Shown: positions 7,550 through 17,591, counted from the first letter of the stretch. The stretch is 34,480 nt of DNA from Streptomyces plumbidurans (GCF_019857225.1 NZ_JAFJSY010000099.1:1-34480), one strand, 5' to 3'. The notes: a model not told the origin generated them from the sequence alone. Program-made: numbers and translations.

Positions 7550-8524
7550 GTGACCGGGATCAAGACGACCGGCGAGAAGAAGATGATGTTCTTCTCCGGC
7601 CGCGCCCACCCCGAGCTTGCCGAGGAGGTCGCCCACCAGCTGGGTGTCGGGGTTGTTCCGACGAAGGCCTTCGATTTCGCCAACGGTGAGATCTATGTGC
7701 GGTATCAGGAGTCGGCGCGTGGTGCGGACTGTTTCCTGATCCAGAGCCATACGGCTCCGATCAACAAGTGGATCATGGAGCAGTTGATCATGATCGACGC
7801 GCTGAAGCGTGCGTCGGCTCGCTCCATCACGGTCATCGTGCCGTTCTACGGTTACGCGCGGCAGGACAAGAAGCACCGTGGGCGTGAACCGATTTCGGCG
7901 CGTCTGGTCGCGGATCTGATGAAGACGGCGGGTGCGGACCGGATTCTGACGGTGGATCTGCACACGGATCAGATTCAGGGTTTCTTCGACGGTCCGGTGG
8001 ATCATCTGTTCGCGTTGCCGCTGCTGGCGGACTACGTGGGCGCGAAGGTCGACCGGAACAAGTTGACGGTGGTGTCGCCGGACGCGGGCCGGGTGCGGGT
8101 CGCGGATCGTTGGTGCGACCGGTTGGGTGCGCCGTTGGCGATCGTGCACAAGCGCCGGGACAAGGACATCGCGAACCAGGTCACCGTGCATGAGGTCGTC
8201 GGTGAGGTGAAGGGGCGCGTGTGCGTCCTGGTCGACGACATGATCGACACGGGTGGCACGATCTGTGCGGCGGCGGACGCTCTGTTCGCGCATGGTGCGG
8301 AGGATGTCATCGTGACGGCGACGCACGGTGTGCTGTCGGGTCCGGCGGCGGACCGGCTCAAGAACTCGAAGGTGAGTGAGTTCGTGTTCACGAACACGCT
8401 GCCGACGGCGAGCGAGCTGGAGCTGGACAAGATCACGGTTCTGTCGATCGCGCCGACGATCGCGAGTGCGGTGCGTGAGGTGTTCGAGGACGGTTCGGTG
8501 ACGAGCCTGTTCGACGAGCAGTGA
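7550..8524 (+). CDS. prs: Ribose-phosphate pyrophosphokinase (PRPP synthase)
   Basis: 324 residues from GTG 7550, with AGGAG 8 nt upstream. Clear PRPP synthase landmarks are the N-terminal FFSGRAHPELAEEVA, the catalytic flexible-loop region YGYARQDKKHRGREPI, the metal-binding VDLHTDQIQGFF, and the ribose-5-phosphate loop VLVDDMIDTGGTI. The enzyme makes PRPP for purine, pyrimidine, histidine, tryptophan and NAD synthesis. It follows glmU by 115 bp on the same strand, a pairing widespread in actinobacteria and firmicutes. The gap contains inverted repeats (CACGG-CGTA-CCGTG at 7456-7469 and GCCGTAC/GTACGGC at 7482-7488 and 7510-7516) but no promoter I can support. Confidence 0.98.
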   Translation: MTGIKTTGEKKMMFFSGRAHPELAEEVAHQLGVGVVPTKAFDFANGEIYVRYQESARGADCFLIQSHTAPINKWIMEQLIMIDALKRASARSITVIVPFYGYARQDKKHRGREPISARLVADLMKTAGADRILTVDLHTDQIQGFFDGPVDHLFALPLLADYVGAKVDRNKLTVVSPDAGRVRVADRWCDRLGAPLAIVHKRRDKDIANQVTVHEVVGEVKGRVCVLVDDMIDTGGTICAAADALFAHGAEDVIVTATHGVLSGPAADRLKNSKVSEFVFTNTLPTASELELDKITVLSIAPTIASAVREVFEDGSVTSLFDEQ

Positions 8525-8560
8525 GCTGTAAAAACGCTTCTGCATGATCGATTTTTCTGT

Positions 8561-8608
8561 GGCCTCCCGCGCCGAGTAGACTGCCCCAGTTGCTCGGCGA
8601 GGGAGGCC
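8561..8608 (+). promoter_or_regulatory. Long hairpin between prs and rplY: terminator, attenuator or L25 leader
   Basis: Arms GGCCTCCCGCGCCGAG (8561-8576) and CTCGGCGAGGGAGGCC (8593-8608) pair over 16 positions with one mismatch, around a 16-nt loop (TAGACTGCCCCAGTTG). It begins 36 nt after the prs stop and ends 106 nt before rplY. It has no T-run, the loop is large, and the loop contains TAGACT, a good Streptomyces -10 sequence. It could therefore be a prs terminator, a transcription factor site over the rplY promoter, or an RNA leader for L25 autoregulation. The sequence alone does not decide. Confidence 0.6.
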
Positions 8609-8714
8609 GTTCTCGTTTCCGCGAGGTCGGCTGTCCGTTATCGACGCGCTCTTCGTAGCAGGCCGTTCGTGGCCGGGTGACCACGTCCGTTTCTGATTTC
8701 TACGAGGAGTGATC

Positions 8715-9314
8715 ATGTCCGAGGTGAAGCTCACCGCCGAGACGCGCACCGAGTTCGGCAAGGGTGCCGCCCGTCGTATCCGCCGTGACAGCAAGGTTCC
8801 CGGTGTGCTGTACGGCCACGGCTCCGACCCGCTGCACCTGACCCTTCCGGGTCACGACCTGCTGCTCGCGCTGCGTACGCCGAATGTCCTGATCTCCCTG
8901 GACATCGACGGCAAGACCAACGAGCTGGCGATCCCGAAGTCCGTGCAGCGCGACCCGATCAAGGGCTACCTGGAGCACGTCGACCTGCAGCTGGTCAAGC
9001 GCGGCGAGACGGTCACGGTCGAGATCCCGGTGCACACCGAGGGCGAACTGGCCCCGGGTGGCTACCTGCTGGAGCACGTTCTGAACGCGCTGCCGGTCGA
9101 GGCCGAGGCCACGCACATCCCCGAGTCCGTCACCGTCTCCATCGAGGGCCTGGAGGCGGGTGCCTCCATCCACGCCAAGGACATCACCCTGCCGTCCGGC
9201 GCGAAGCTGGCCGTCGACGAGGACGCCGTCGTGCTGCAGGTGCTGTCCGCGCAGGCCGAGGAGGCCGGCGAGGGCGAGGAGGCCGGCGAGGGCGACGAGG
9301 TCGCCGAGGTCTGA
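8715..9314 (+). CDS. rplY: 50S ribosomal protein L25 / general stress protein Ctc
   Basis: 199 residues from ATG 8715 with GAGGAG at 5-6 nt; a GTG two codons upstream overlaps the binding site. The N-terminal L25 domain (EVKLTAETRTEFGKGAARRIRR, VPGVLYGHG) binds 5S rRNA. The longer C-terminal TL5-type domain (residues 100-180, ETVTVEIPVHTEGELAPGG...) is typical of the Ctc form. The tail is an acidic repeat EEAGEGEEAGEG encoded by two identical 18-bp units (9258-9275, 9276-9293). It is followed by pth, as in many bacteria. Confidence 0.97.
   Translation: MSEVKLTAETRTEFGKGAARRIRRDSKVPGVLYGHGSDPLHLTLPGHDLLLALRTPNVLISLDIDGKTNELAIPKSVQRDPIKGYLEHVDLQLVKRGETVTVEIPVHTEGELAPGGYLLEHVLNALPVEAEATHIPESVTVSIEGLEAGASIHAKDITLPSGAKLAVDEDAVVLQVLSAQAEEAGEGEEAGEGDEVAEV
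9258..9293 (+). repeat. Exact 18-bp tandem duplication in the rplY tail
   Basis: GAGGAGGCCGGCGAGGGC occurs twice back to back, in frame, encoding EEAGEG twice. It is identical at the DNA level, so probably a recent slippage event or a length-variable site. Confidence 0.9.
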
Positions 9315-9402
9315 TCCTCACCTGTTCCGTCGTTCGTCAGCCGCTGCTTCCGGTCGTTCATGGCCGGGGTGGCGGCTGGCGCGTATCAAGGGAGACATGG
9401 AC

Positions 9403-9999
9403 GTGAGCACCCCCGTGGGCGGCCCCTGGCTGGTCGTCGGTCTCGGCAATCCCGGGCCCGAGTACGCCCGCAACCGGCACAACGTCGGGTTCATGGTGGC
9501 CGATCTGCTGGCCGAGCGGATCGGGGGGAGGTTCAAGCGTGCGGGCAAGGCGCAGGCGCAGGTCGTGGAGGGGCGGATCGGTCCGCCTGGGCCGGGCAAC
9601 CGGCGTGTGGTGCTCGCCAAGCCGATGTCGTACATGAATCTGTCCGGTGGTCCGGTGAACGCGCTGCGGGACTTCTACAAGGTTCCGGTGGCGAACGTGG
9701 TGGCCGTGCATGACGAGCTGGACATCGACTACGGCACGCTGCGGTTGAAGCTGGGTGGCGGGGACAACGGGCACAACGGTCTGAAGTCGATGACGAAGGC
9801 GATGGGCGCGGACTATCACCGGGTGCGGTTCGGGATCGGGCGGCCGCCGGGGCGGATGCAGGTGGCGGACTTCGTGCTGAAGGATTTCTCCGCCGCGGAG
9901 CGCAAGGAGCTGGACTATTTCGTGGACCGGGCGGCGGACGCGGTGGAGTGTCTGGTGATCGAGGGGTTGGAGCGGGCGCAAAGCACGTACAACTCCTGA
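9403..9999 (+). CDS. pth: Peptidyl-tRNA hydrolase
   Basis: 198 residues from GTG 9403, chosen because GGAG (9391-9394) is 8 nt upstream; ATG 9397, two codons earlier, is only 2 nt from it and is the alternative. Signature motifs are GNPGPEYARNRHNVGF (with the catalytic His and the Asn that contacts substrate), KPMSYMNLSG, HDELDIDYG and GGGDNGHNGLKS. The enzyme releases tRNA from peptidyl-tRNA dropped by stalled ribosomes. It is 88 bp downstream of rplY on the same strand and probably cotranscribed. Confidence 0.97.
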   Translation: MSTPVGGPWLVVGLGNPGPEYARNRHNVGFMVADLLAERIGGRFKRAGKAQAQVVEGRIGPPGPGNRRVVLAKPMSYMNLSGGPVNALRDFYKVPVANVVAVHDELDIDYGTLRLKLGGGDNGHNGLKSMTKAMGADYHRVRFGIGRPPGRMQVADFVLKDFSAAERKELDYFVDRAADAVECLVIEGLERAQSTYNS

Positions 10000-10041
10000 C
10001 TTGTCGCCCGGCCGAGTTGACCGTTCGCAGGGGCATGGCCA

Positions 10042-10545
10042 ATGATCCCGGCCATGCCCGCCACTGCCCGTTCCTCCCGCCAGGCCTCGGTCGCCGCGCT
10101 GCGGTTCGGGCGGGTCGCGGCGATGGGTACGGTCGCGGCGCTGATTCTGATCGCGGGTGTGTGGGGGTCGTGGAAGACCGCGCCGTACGTGATGCTCACC
10201 AAGGGCCGGGAGCGCGGCACGATCCAGGTGACCCGGTGCGAGGGTGACGTCTGCACGGGCCCGTTCACTCCGACCTCGCCCGGCGCGTCCGGCCCGGACC
10301 GGGTGGTCATCGAGAAATCGGTGGCGGTGCGCAAGGGGCGGACGTACGCGGTGGTGATGAAGCCGGGCGGCGATGTTGCCGTCCGGTCGGGTCCGGCCGG
10401 GGTGCTGTACGCGTGGGTGCCGCTGGGCGGCGCGCTGCTGCTCGCGTCGGTGGTCGTGGCGGGCGGCCTGCGCAGGACCCGGCTCGCTTGGGCGATGGCG
10501 TTGTCGGGTGCGGCGCTGCTGACGGCGGCTTTTGCGGCGCTGTGA
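10042..10545 (+). CDS. Small membrane protein of unknown function
   Basis: 167 residues from ATG 10042 (AGGGG 8 nt upstream; second ATG at 10054). One membrane segment near the N-terminus (residues 25-45, VAAMGTVAALILIAGVWGSW) is followed by an extracytoplasmic region of about 75 residues with a close cysteine pair (TRCEGDVCTG). Two further membrane segments end the protein (residues 115-167). The N-terminus is basic, favouring N-in topology. I recognise no family. It lies 42 bp after pth on the same strand and may be in the same operon. Confidence 0.8.
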   Translation: MIPAMPATARSSRQASVAALRFGRVAAMGTVAALILIAGVWGSWKTAPYVMLTKGRERGTIQVTRCEGDVCTGPFTPTSPGASGPDRVVIEKSVAVRKGRTYAVVMKPGGDVAVRSGPAGVLYAWVPLGGALLLASVVVAGGLRRTRLAWAMALSGAALLTAAFAAL

Positions 10546-10572
10546 CGCCTTTCTCCGTTCTCCCCGGACGTG

Positions 10573-10629
10573 GAGAACCTGAGTGTTCTCAGTTCGTGAT
10601 TGACCTTTGGTCAACGCCGGCTGGATGCT
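10573..10629 (+). promoter_or_regulatory. Inverted-repeat cluster with promoter candidate upstream of the LAETG protein gene
   Basis: GAGAAC-N6-GTTCTC (10573-10578 and 10585-10590) overlaps CTGAG-TGTT-CTCAG (10579-10592). These are followed by TTGACC-TTT-GGTCAA (10600-10614). TTGACC also makes a good -35, with GATGCT (10624-10629) as a weak -10 at 18 bp. The palindrome over the -35 suggests a repressor site. Confidence 0.4.
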
Positions 10630-10680
10630 GAGCCGCCCCCTCCACATCTTCCCTTTCGTCACTCGAAGATGGACTACCCC

Positions 10681-11322
10681 ATGCGCACCCTCAATCGCTT
10701 CGGCGCCCTGTCCGCCGTCGCCGCCGCCGCACTGCTGTGCACCCCGGTCGCCGCTCACGCCACCGGTCACGGTGACAACGGCACGGTGAAGATCCACGAC
10801 GCGAAGACCGGCGCCGAGCTGCGGCGCAACGAGCCGCACGTCTGCACGTTCTACCTGGACGCCTTCGGCTTCGACGGCGGCCAGCAGGTCGACTGGCACA
10901 TCGAGGCCTGGGCCCCGACCGCCCACACCAAGGGCGAGACGGTGAAGTCCGGCGCCATCACGCTCGACGCCGGGGGCGACGGCCGTACGGAGAACCTGTC
11001 GCTGCCCGACGGCCACTACAAGCTGTTCTGGAACTTCGATGGGGAGAAGGGGTCGGCCAAGCACAAGGTCTTCTGGACCGACTGCGGCAGTTCGCAGGGC
11101 GCCGGCGGTACGACGCCCGCACCGTCCGCGTCGGCCCCGGGCTCCGAGGCGCCCGCACCGTCTGCGTCTGCGTCCGCGTCCTCGTCGCCGTCCGTCCAGG
11201 GCGGTGGTTCCGATGACCTCGCCGAGACCGGCAACGGCGCCCCGGTGGGTCTGCTGTCCGGGCTGGCGGCCGCGCTGGTGGCGGGCGGCGGTTACCTGGT
11301 GGCCAGGCGGCGCCGGGTCTGA
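10681..11322 (+). CDS. Secreted LAETG-motif (sortase-anchored) surface protein
   Basis: 213 residues from ATG 10681; an ATG at 10669 is possible, and neither has a strong ribosome binding site. The N-terminus is a signal peptide (MRTLNRFGALSAVAAAALL, then CTPVAAHA with cleavage after AHA). The mature part has a beta-rich domain of about 110 residues (VKIHDAKTGAEL ... LPDGHYKLFWNFDGEKGSAKHKVFWTDC) with two Cys (C46 and the one in TDC) that may form a disulfide. A Ser/Ala/Pro linker follows. The C-terminus is LAETG, a membrane segment and RRRR, the class E sortase signal typical of streptomycetes. No sortase gene is in the window. Function of the domain is unknown. Confidence 0.9.
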   Translation: MRTLNRFGALSAVAAAALLCTPVAAHATGHGDNGTVKIHDAKTGAELRRNEPHVCTFYLDAFGFDGGQQVDWHIEAWAPTAHTKGETVKSGAITLDAGGDGRTENLSLPDGHYKLFWNFDGEKGSAKHKVFWTDCGSSQGAGGTTPAPSASAPGSEAPAPSASASASSSPSVQGGGSDDLAETGNGAPVGLLSGLAAALVAGGGYLVARRRRV

Positions 11323-11341
11323 CGTACGGAGCGCACGACAT

Positions 11342-11382
11342 GAAGGTGCCCCCGGGCTTGCGCGAAGCCCGGGGGCACCTTC
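11342..11382. terminator. Strong bidirectional terminator hairpin
   Basis: GAAGGTGCCCCCGGGCTT (11342-11359) pairs perfectly with AAGCCCGGGGGCACCTTC (11365-11382) around a 5-nt loop GCGCG. It lies between the converging LAETG protein gene (stop 11322) and ppc (stop 11398), so it can serve both. Confidence 0.9.
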
Positions 11383-11397
11383 GTGTGCGGGGAGGTG

Positions 11398-14139
<2,742 letters not shown>

Positions 14140-14310
14140 AGGTGCGGCTCCTTGCAGTGTTGAAGCTCGTCCGGAGGGGAACCCGGCACTGCGGGCCGCG
14201 CGGCGAGCGCCGCATACGACCCTGACATCCGGGAAATGAATCAGAGCGGACCGCGCTGTCCGACCAACTCCAGGATAGGTGTCCATGCGGACGCGCAGAA
14301 TTTTGGGCTC

Positions 14311-14338
14311 TTGCCGTCGGGCGACTCGCTGCCATACT
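14311..14338 (+). promoter_or_regulatory. Promoter candidate for the desaturase-TetR operon
   Basis: -35 TTGCCG (14311-14316), 16-bp spacer, -10 CATACT (14333-14338). The predicted start near 14345 falls at the edge of the repeat block that follows, as expected for a repressed promoter. The leader would be about 100 nt. Confidence 0.4.
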
Positions 14339-14346
14339 TACGACGC

Positions 14347-14398
14347 CGTAGGTTACGGAACCGTAGGGACCGTTGTTACGGAACCCGGGCACGGTTCC
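14347..14398 (+). promoter_or_regulatory. Palindromic operator candidates upstream of the desaturase gene
   Basis: Two copies of GTTACGGAACC lie in direct orientation at 14352-14362 and 14375-14385. The first is the core of TACGG-AA-CCGTA (14354-14365), a perfect inverted repeat. The second forms GGAACC-N7-GGTTCC (14380-14398). CCGTAGG also repeats at 14347-14353 and 14361-14367. This is the kind of site bound by TetR dimers, and the operon encodes a TetR protein. Confidence 0.55.
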
Positions 14399-14448
14399 CG
14401 CAGCCACCCCGGCATCTGCCTCCACCCTCGACCCCACAGGGGACGCCC

Positions 14449-15456
14449 ATGACCACAAGTTCCGATGTGATCGACGACGCCCCGAAGGCGAACGACACCT
14501 CGGTCGCCTCGGCCACCCTGGGCGGCGAGAAGAAGCGGTCGATCGAACAGCTCGCACTCCTGCTCTTCATCGTCGTCCCGTTCCTCGCGCTCCTCGCAGC
14601 GGTTCCACTGGCCTGGGGCTGGGGCGTGAGCTGGCTCGATCTGGGCCTGCTGGTGTTCTTCTACTACCTCGGCTGTCACGGCATCACGATCGGTTTCCAC
14701 CGCTACTTCACCCATGGCTCGTTCAAGGCGAAGCGGCCGCTGCGGATCGCGCTGGCGATCGCGGGCTCCATGGCCGTGGAGGGCCCGATCGTGCGCTGGG
14801 TGGCCGACCACCGCAGGCACCACAAGTTCTCCGACGCGGAGGGTGACCCGCACTCCCCGTGGCGGTTCGGCGAGACCCTCCCGGCCCTGATCAAGGGCCT
14901 GTGGTGGGCGCACATCGGCTGGATGTTCGACGAGGAGCAGACGCCGCAGGACAAGTACGCCCCGGATCTGATCAAGGACCCGGCGATCCGTGCGATCTCC
15001 CGGCAGTTCGTCTACTGGACGATTCTCTCGCTGGGGCTGCCCGCCGTGATCGGCGGTCTGGTCACCTGGTCCTGGTGGGGCGCGTTCACCGGGTTCTTCT
15101 GGGGGTCCCTCGTCCGGGTGGCTCTGCTGCACCATGTGACCTGGTCGATCAACTCGATCTGCCACGCCGTCGGCAAGCGGCCCTTCAAGTCGCGGGACCG
15201 TTCGGGCAACGTGTGGTGGCTGGCCGTGCTCTCCTGCGGCGAGTCCTGGCACAACCTGCACCACGCCGATCCGACCTCGGCGCGGCACGGTGTGGAGCGC
15301 TGGCAGCTGGACTCCTCGGCGCGGATCATCCGCTGGTGCGAGCAGCTCGGCTGGGCGTACGATGTGCGCTGGCCGTCACGCTCGCGTATCGATTCGCGCC
15401 GTAAGACCGGGGAAGAGGGCTCTCGACGCCGGAAGGAGACCGCCGAGGCGGCATGA
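14449..15456 (+). CDS. Membrane fatty acid desaturase (delta-9 acyl-CoA/acyl-lipid type)
   Basis: 335 residues from ATG 14449 with AGGGGA 6 nt upstream. The three histidine boxes of the membrane di-iron desaturases are present: HRYFTH (residues 84-89), HRRHH (121-125) and HNLHH (268-272). Paired hydrophobic segments lie at residues 35-75, 95-115 and 185-230. The C-terminal tail is basic and probably cytoplasmic. The enzyme introduces a double bond into saturated acyl chains, adjusting membrane fluidity. It shares a 3-bp stop/start overlap with the following TetR gene, so the two are translationally coupled. Confidence 0.95.
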   Translation: MTTSSDVIDDAPKANDTSVASATLGGEKKRSIEQLALLLFIVVPFLALLAAVPLAWGWGVSWLDLGLLVFFYYLGCHGITIGFHRYFTHGSFKAKRPLRIALAIAGSMAVEGPIVRWVADHRRHHKFSDAEGDPHSPWRFGETLPALIKGLWWAHIGWMFDEEQTPQDKYAPDLIKDPAIRAISRQFVYWTILSLGLPAVIGGLVTWSWWGAFTGFFWGSLVRVALLHHVTWSINSICHAVGKRPFKSRDRSGNVWWLAVLSCGESWHNLHHADPTSARHGVERWQLDSSARIIRWCEQLGWAYDVRWPSRSRIDSRRKTGEEGSRRRKETAEAA

Positions 15457-16130
15457 TTGACGCCGTGGCGACCGATCCGAGCAGCACCCCGAGCAATGAG
15501 AAGCCGAGGCGGGCGCGCCGAACCCGGATGACGGGAGCCGAGCGACGCCAGCAGCTTCTGGAGATCGGTCGCACCCTTTTCGCCGCCAAGGGCTTCGAGG
15601 GCACGTCGGTGGAGGAGATCGCGGCGAAGGCCGGGGTCTCCAAGCCGGTGGTCTACGAGCACTTCGGCGGCAAGGAGGGGCTGTACGCGGTGGTGGTGGA
15701 CCGTGAGATGCGGCGCCTGCTGGACATGGTGACCGGCTCGCTGACCGCGGGGCATCCGCGTGAGCTGTGCGAGCAGGCGGCGTTCGCGCTGCTGGACTAC
15801 ATCGAGGAGTCCACGGACGGTTTCCGCATCCTGGTGCGTGACTCGCCCATCCCGCAGTCGACGGGTTCCTTCGCCTCGCTGATCTCGGACATCGCGACGC
15901 AGGTGGAGGACATCCTGGGCCGTGAGTTCAAGAGCCGCGGCTTCGACCCCAAGCTGGCGCCACTGTATGCGCAGGCCCTGGTCGGCATGGTCGCCCTGAC
16001 CGGTCAGTGGTGGCTGGACGTGCGCCGCCCGAAGAAGGCGGAGGTGGCCGCGCATCTGGTGAACCTGGCGTGGCACGGGCTGGACGGGCTGGAGGCGAAA
16101 CCGCATCTGATAGGGCGCCGGAAGAACTGA
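15453..16130 (+). CDS. TetR-family regulator, probably of the desaturase operon
   Basis: 225 residues from ATG 15453, which overlaps the desaturase stop (ATGA). AAGGAG is 14 nt upstream; GTG 15465 is an alternative start. After a basic disordered leader, residues 26-75 form the TetR DNA-binding domain (ERRQQLLEIGRTLFAAKGFEGTS, then VEEIAAKAGVSKPVVYEHFGGKEGLY). The C-terminal ligand domain ends in HLVNLAWHGLDGLE. By analogy with TetR regulators of lipid genes it may sense acyl-CoA, and it probably binds the palindromes upstream of the desaturase gene. Both are inferences from operon structure. Its stop codon lies in the loop of a terminator hairpin. Confidence 0.92.
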   Translation: MIDAVATDPSSTPSNEKPRRARRTRMTGAERRQQLLEIGRTLFAAKGFEGTSVEEIAAKAGVSKPVVYEHFGGKEGLYAVVVDREMRRLLDMVTGSLTAGHPRELCEQAAFALLDYIEESTDGFRILVRDSPIPQSTGSFASLISDIATQVEDILGREFKSRGFDPKLAPLYAQALVGMVALTGQWWLDVRRPKKAEVAAHLVNLAWHGLDGLEAKPHLIGRRKN

Positions 16131-16142
16131 TTCCGGCGCCCT
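16112..16142. terminator. Terminator hairpin containing the TetR stop codon
   Basis: AGGGCGCCGGAA (16112-16123) pairs perfectly with TTCCGGCGCCCT (16131-16142) around the loop GAACTGA, whose TGA is the stop of the TetR gene. It lies between the converging TetR and CsbD genes. Confidence 0.8.
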
Positions 16143-16167
16143 GTCAGGGTGATGTGCGGTGGCACGC

Positions 16168-16341
16168 TCAGTGCTTGAAGGTGTCCTTGCCCTTCTCCTT
16201 GGCCTGGCGTGCGTCGCCCTTCATCTGGTCGGCCTTGCCCTCGGCGGTCATCCGCTCGTTGCCGGCCATCTTGCCCATGGCTTCCTTGGCCTTGCCCTTC
16301 ATCTGTTCCTTCTTGGCCTGGCCCTTTTCTTCCTTCGCCAC
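16168..16341 (-). CDS. CsbD-family stress protein
   Basis: 57 residues from GTG 16341, with GGGGAG 9 nt upstream. The highly charged sequence (KEEKGQAKKEQMKGKAKEAMG, then KMAGNERMTAEGKADQMKGDA) matches the CsbD-like family of small helical proteins induced by general stress in many bacteria; molecular function unknown. Length is usual for the family. It lies 62 bp downstream of the VOC gene on the same strand and may be the last gene of the tam operon. Confidence 0.9.
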   Translation of the reverse strand: MAKEEKGQAKKEQMKGKAKEAMGKMAGNERMTAEGKADQMKGDARQAKEKGKDTFKH

Positions 16342-16403
16342 GTCACTCAACTCCCCACGAAGCTCGATGTGTGTCCCCCGACGGGTCACCTGCCGAGCGC
16401 CCC

Positions 16404-16772
16404 TCAAACCGAGCCGAGCGGTTCGAGAAACTCCAGCCGGTTGCCGACCGGGTCGAAGGAGTAGAACCGCCGGTGCCCGGGCAGGTTCTCGTCCCACTCC
16501 ACCGGCGCCCCGTGGGACTGGAGCCGGGCGGCGTAGCGCTCGATGCCGGTGACTCGCAGCCCCGGGTGCGCCTTCTTCGCCGGGCGGAAGTCCTCCTCGA
16601 TGCCGAGGTGCACCTGCGCGCTCCCCGCCTGGAACCAGCAGCCGCCGCGGGCCGCGAGCGCGGGCGGCTTGGGGATCTCGGTCATCTGCAGGACGTAGGT
16701 GTAGTACGCCCGCAGCCGGTCCTCGCTGCCGGGTGGTGCGGCCAGCTGGACGTGGTCGACGGCGGTGATCAC
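16404..16772 (-). CDS. VOC-family (glyoxalase/bleomycin-resistance fold) protein
   Basis: 122 residues from GTG 16772, 3 bp after the stop of tam, so cotranscribed and probably coupled. A single VOC domain: the start is VITAVDHVQLAAPPGSEDRLRAYY, metal-ligand candidates are the His in DHVQL and the Glu in NRLEFLEP, and the middle has CWFQAGSAQVHLGIEEDF and GHRRFYSFDPVGN. Members include glyoxalases, dioxygenases and drug-binding proteins; the substrate here is unknown. The linkage to tam hints at a role in metabolite repair or stress, which is inference. Confidence 0.9.
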   Translation of the reverse strand: MITAVDHVQLAAPPGSEDRLRAYYTYVLQMTEIPKPPALAARGGCWFQAGSAQVHLGIEEDFRPAKKAHPGLRVTGIERYAARLQSHGAPVEWDENLPGHRRFYSFDPVGNRLEFLEPLGSV

Positions 16773-16775
16773 CGG

Positions 16776-17591
16776 CTACGCCTCCTTGCGGGCGACGGCG
16801 AAGATGCGGCGGAAGGGGAAGGCGGTGCCGTGTTCCGTGCGGGGGTAGGCCTCGCGCAGCGCCGTGCGGTACTCCCGGACGAACTCCTCGCGGGCGGCCG
16901 GGTCGTCGGCGAGGGCGGTCAGGACGGGCCGCAGCCCGGTGCCCTTCACCCAGTCCAGCACCGGGTCCTCGCCGGTGAGCAGGTGCAGATAGGTCGTCTC
17001 CCACACGTCCGCCGTGCAGCCGAGCGAGGTCAGGCGCTCCAGGTAGGCGCCGGGAGCGAGGACGGCGTCGTCGTGGCGCAGCAGGTCGCCGAGGCGGTTC
17101 TTCCAGCGGGCGGAGGCGGCGAGTTCGCGCATGAGTACGTGGCTGGGGGCGCCGAAGTTGCCGGGCACCTGGAAGGCGAAGGTGCCGCCGGGCGCGAGGG
17201 CCGCGATCCAGTCGGCGAAGCGTTCGGTGTGGCCGGGAACCCATTGCAGGGTGGCGTTGCTGACGATGAGGTCGTGCGGTTCGCCTGGCGTCCAGGTGCG
17301 TGCGTCGCCGTGGTCGAAGTCGAGCCGGCCGCCGCCGGGGGTGGGTCCGGCGTGGTCGACGTGCGCCTTGTCGAGCATCTCGGGCGAGTTGTCGTAGCCG
17401 GTGATGTGCGCGGTGGGCCAGCGGTCGGCGAGGAGGACAGTGACGTTGCCGGGGCCGCAGCCGAGGTCGGCGATGCGCGGCCGGTCTGCGGGCAGCTCGG
17501 GGATGCGCGCCAGGAGGTCATTGAAGGGGCGGGCGCGGTGATCGGCGTGACGCAGGTACTGGGCGGGGTCCCAGGTGGGTGCGGCGGGCAT
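16776..17591 (-). CDS. tam: Trans-aconitate 2-methyltransferase
   Basis: 271 residues from ATG 17591, with GAGGAGG 6 nt upstream. A class I SAM methyltransferase: SAM-binding loop IADLGCGPGNVTVLLADRWP (from residue 40), YDNSPEMLDKA after strand 2, and SNATLQWVPGH before the catalytic region. The N-terminal WDPAQYLRHADHRARPFNDLLARI is characteristic of Tam. The enzyme methylates trans-aconitate, a spontaneous by-product that inhibits aconitase. It is divergent from the MarR regulator gene tamR across 115 bp carrying palindromes, exactly the arrangement described for Streptomyces coelicolor. Confidence 0.95.
   Translation of the reverse strand: MPAAPTWDPAQYLRHADHRARPFNDLLARIPELPADRPRIADLGCGPGNVTVLLADRWPTAHITGYDNSPEMLDKAHVDHAGPTPGGGRLDFDHGDARTWTPGEPHDLIVSNATLQWVPGHTERFADWIAALAPGGTFAFQVPGNFGAPSHVLMRELAASARWKNRLGDLLRHDDAVLAPGAYLERLTSLGCTADVWETTYLHLLTGEDPVLDWVKGTGLRPVLTALADDPAAREEFVREYRTALREAYPRTEHGTAFPFRRIFAVARKEA

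Larger units (their letters stand above)
14140..14448. other. Divergent intergenic region between ppc and desaturase, no gene seen
   Basis: 309 bp with no credible coding frame. It contains the ppc ribosome binding site at its left end, an inverted repeat near 14247-14262, and the desaturase promoter/operator candidates from 14311 on (separate entries). Confidence 0.6.
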
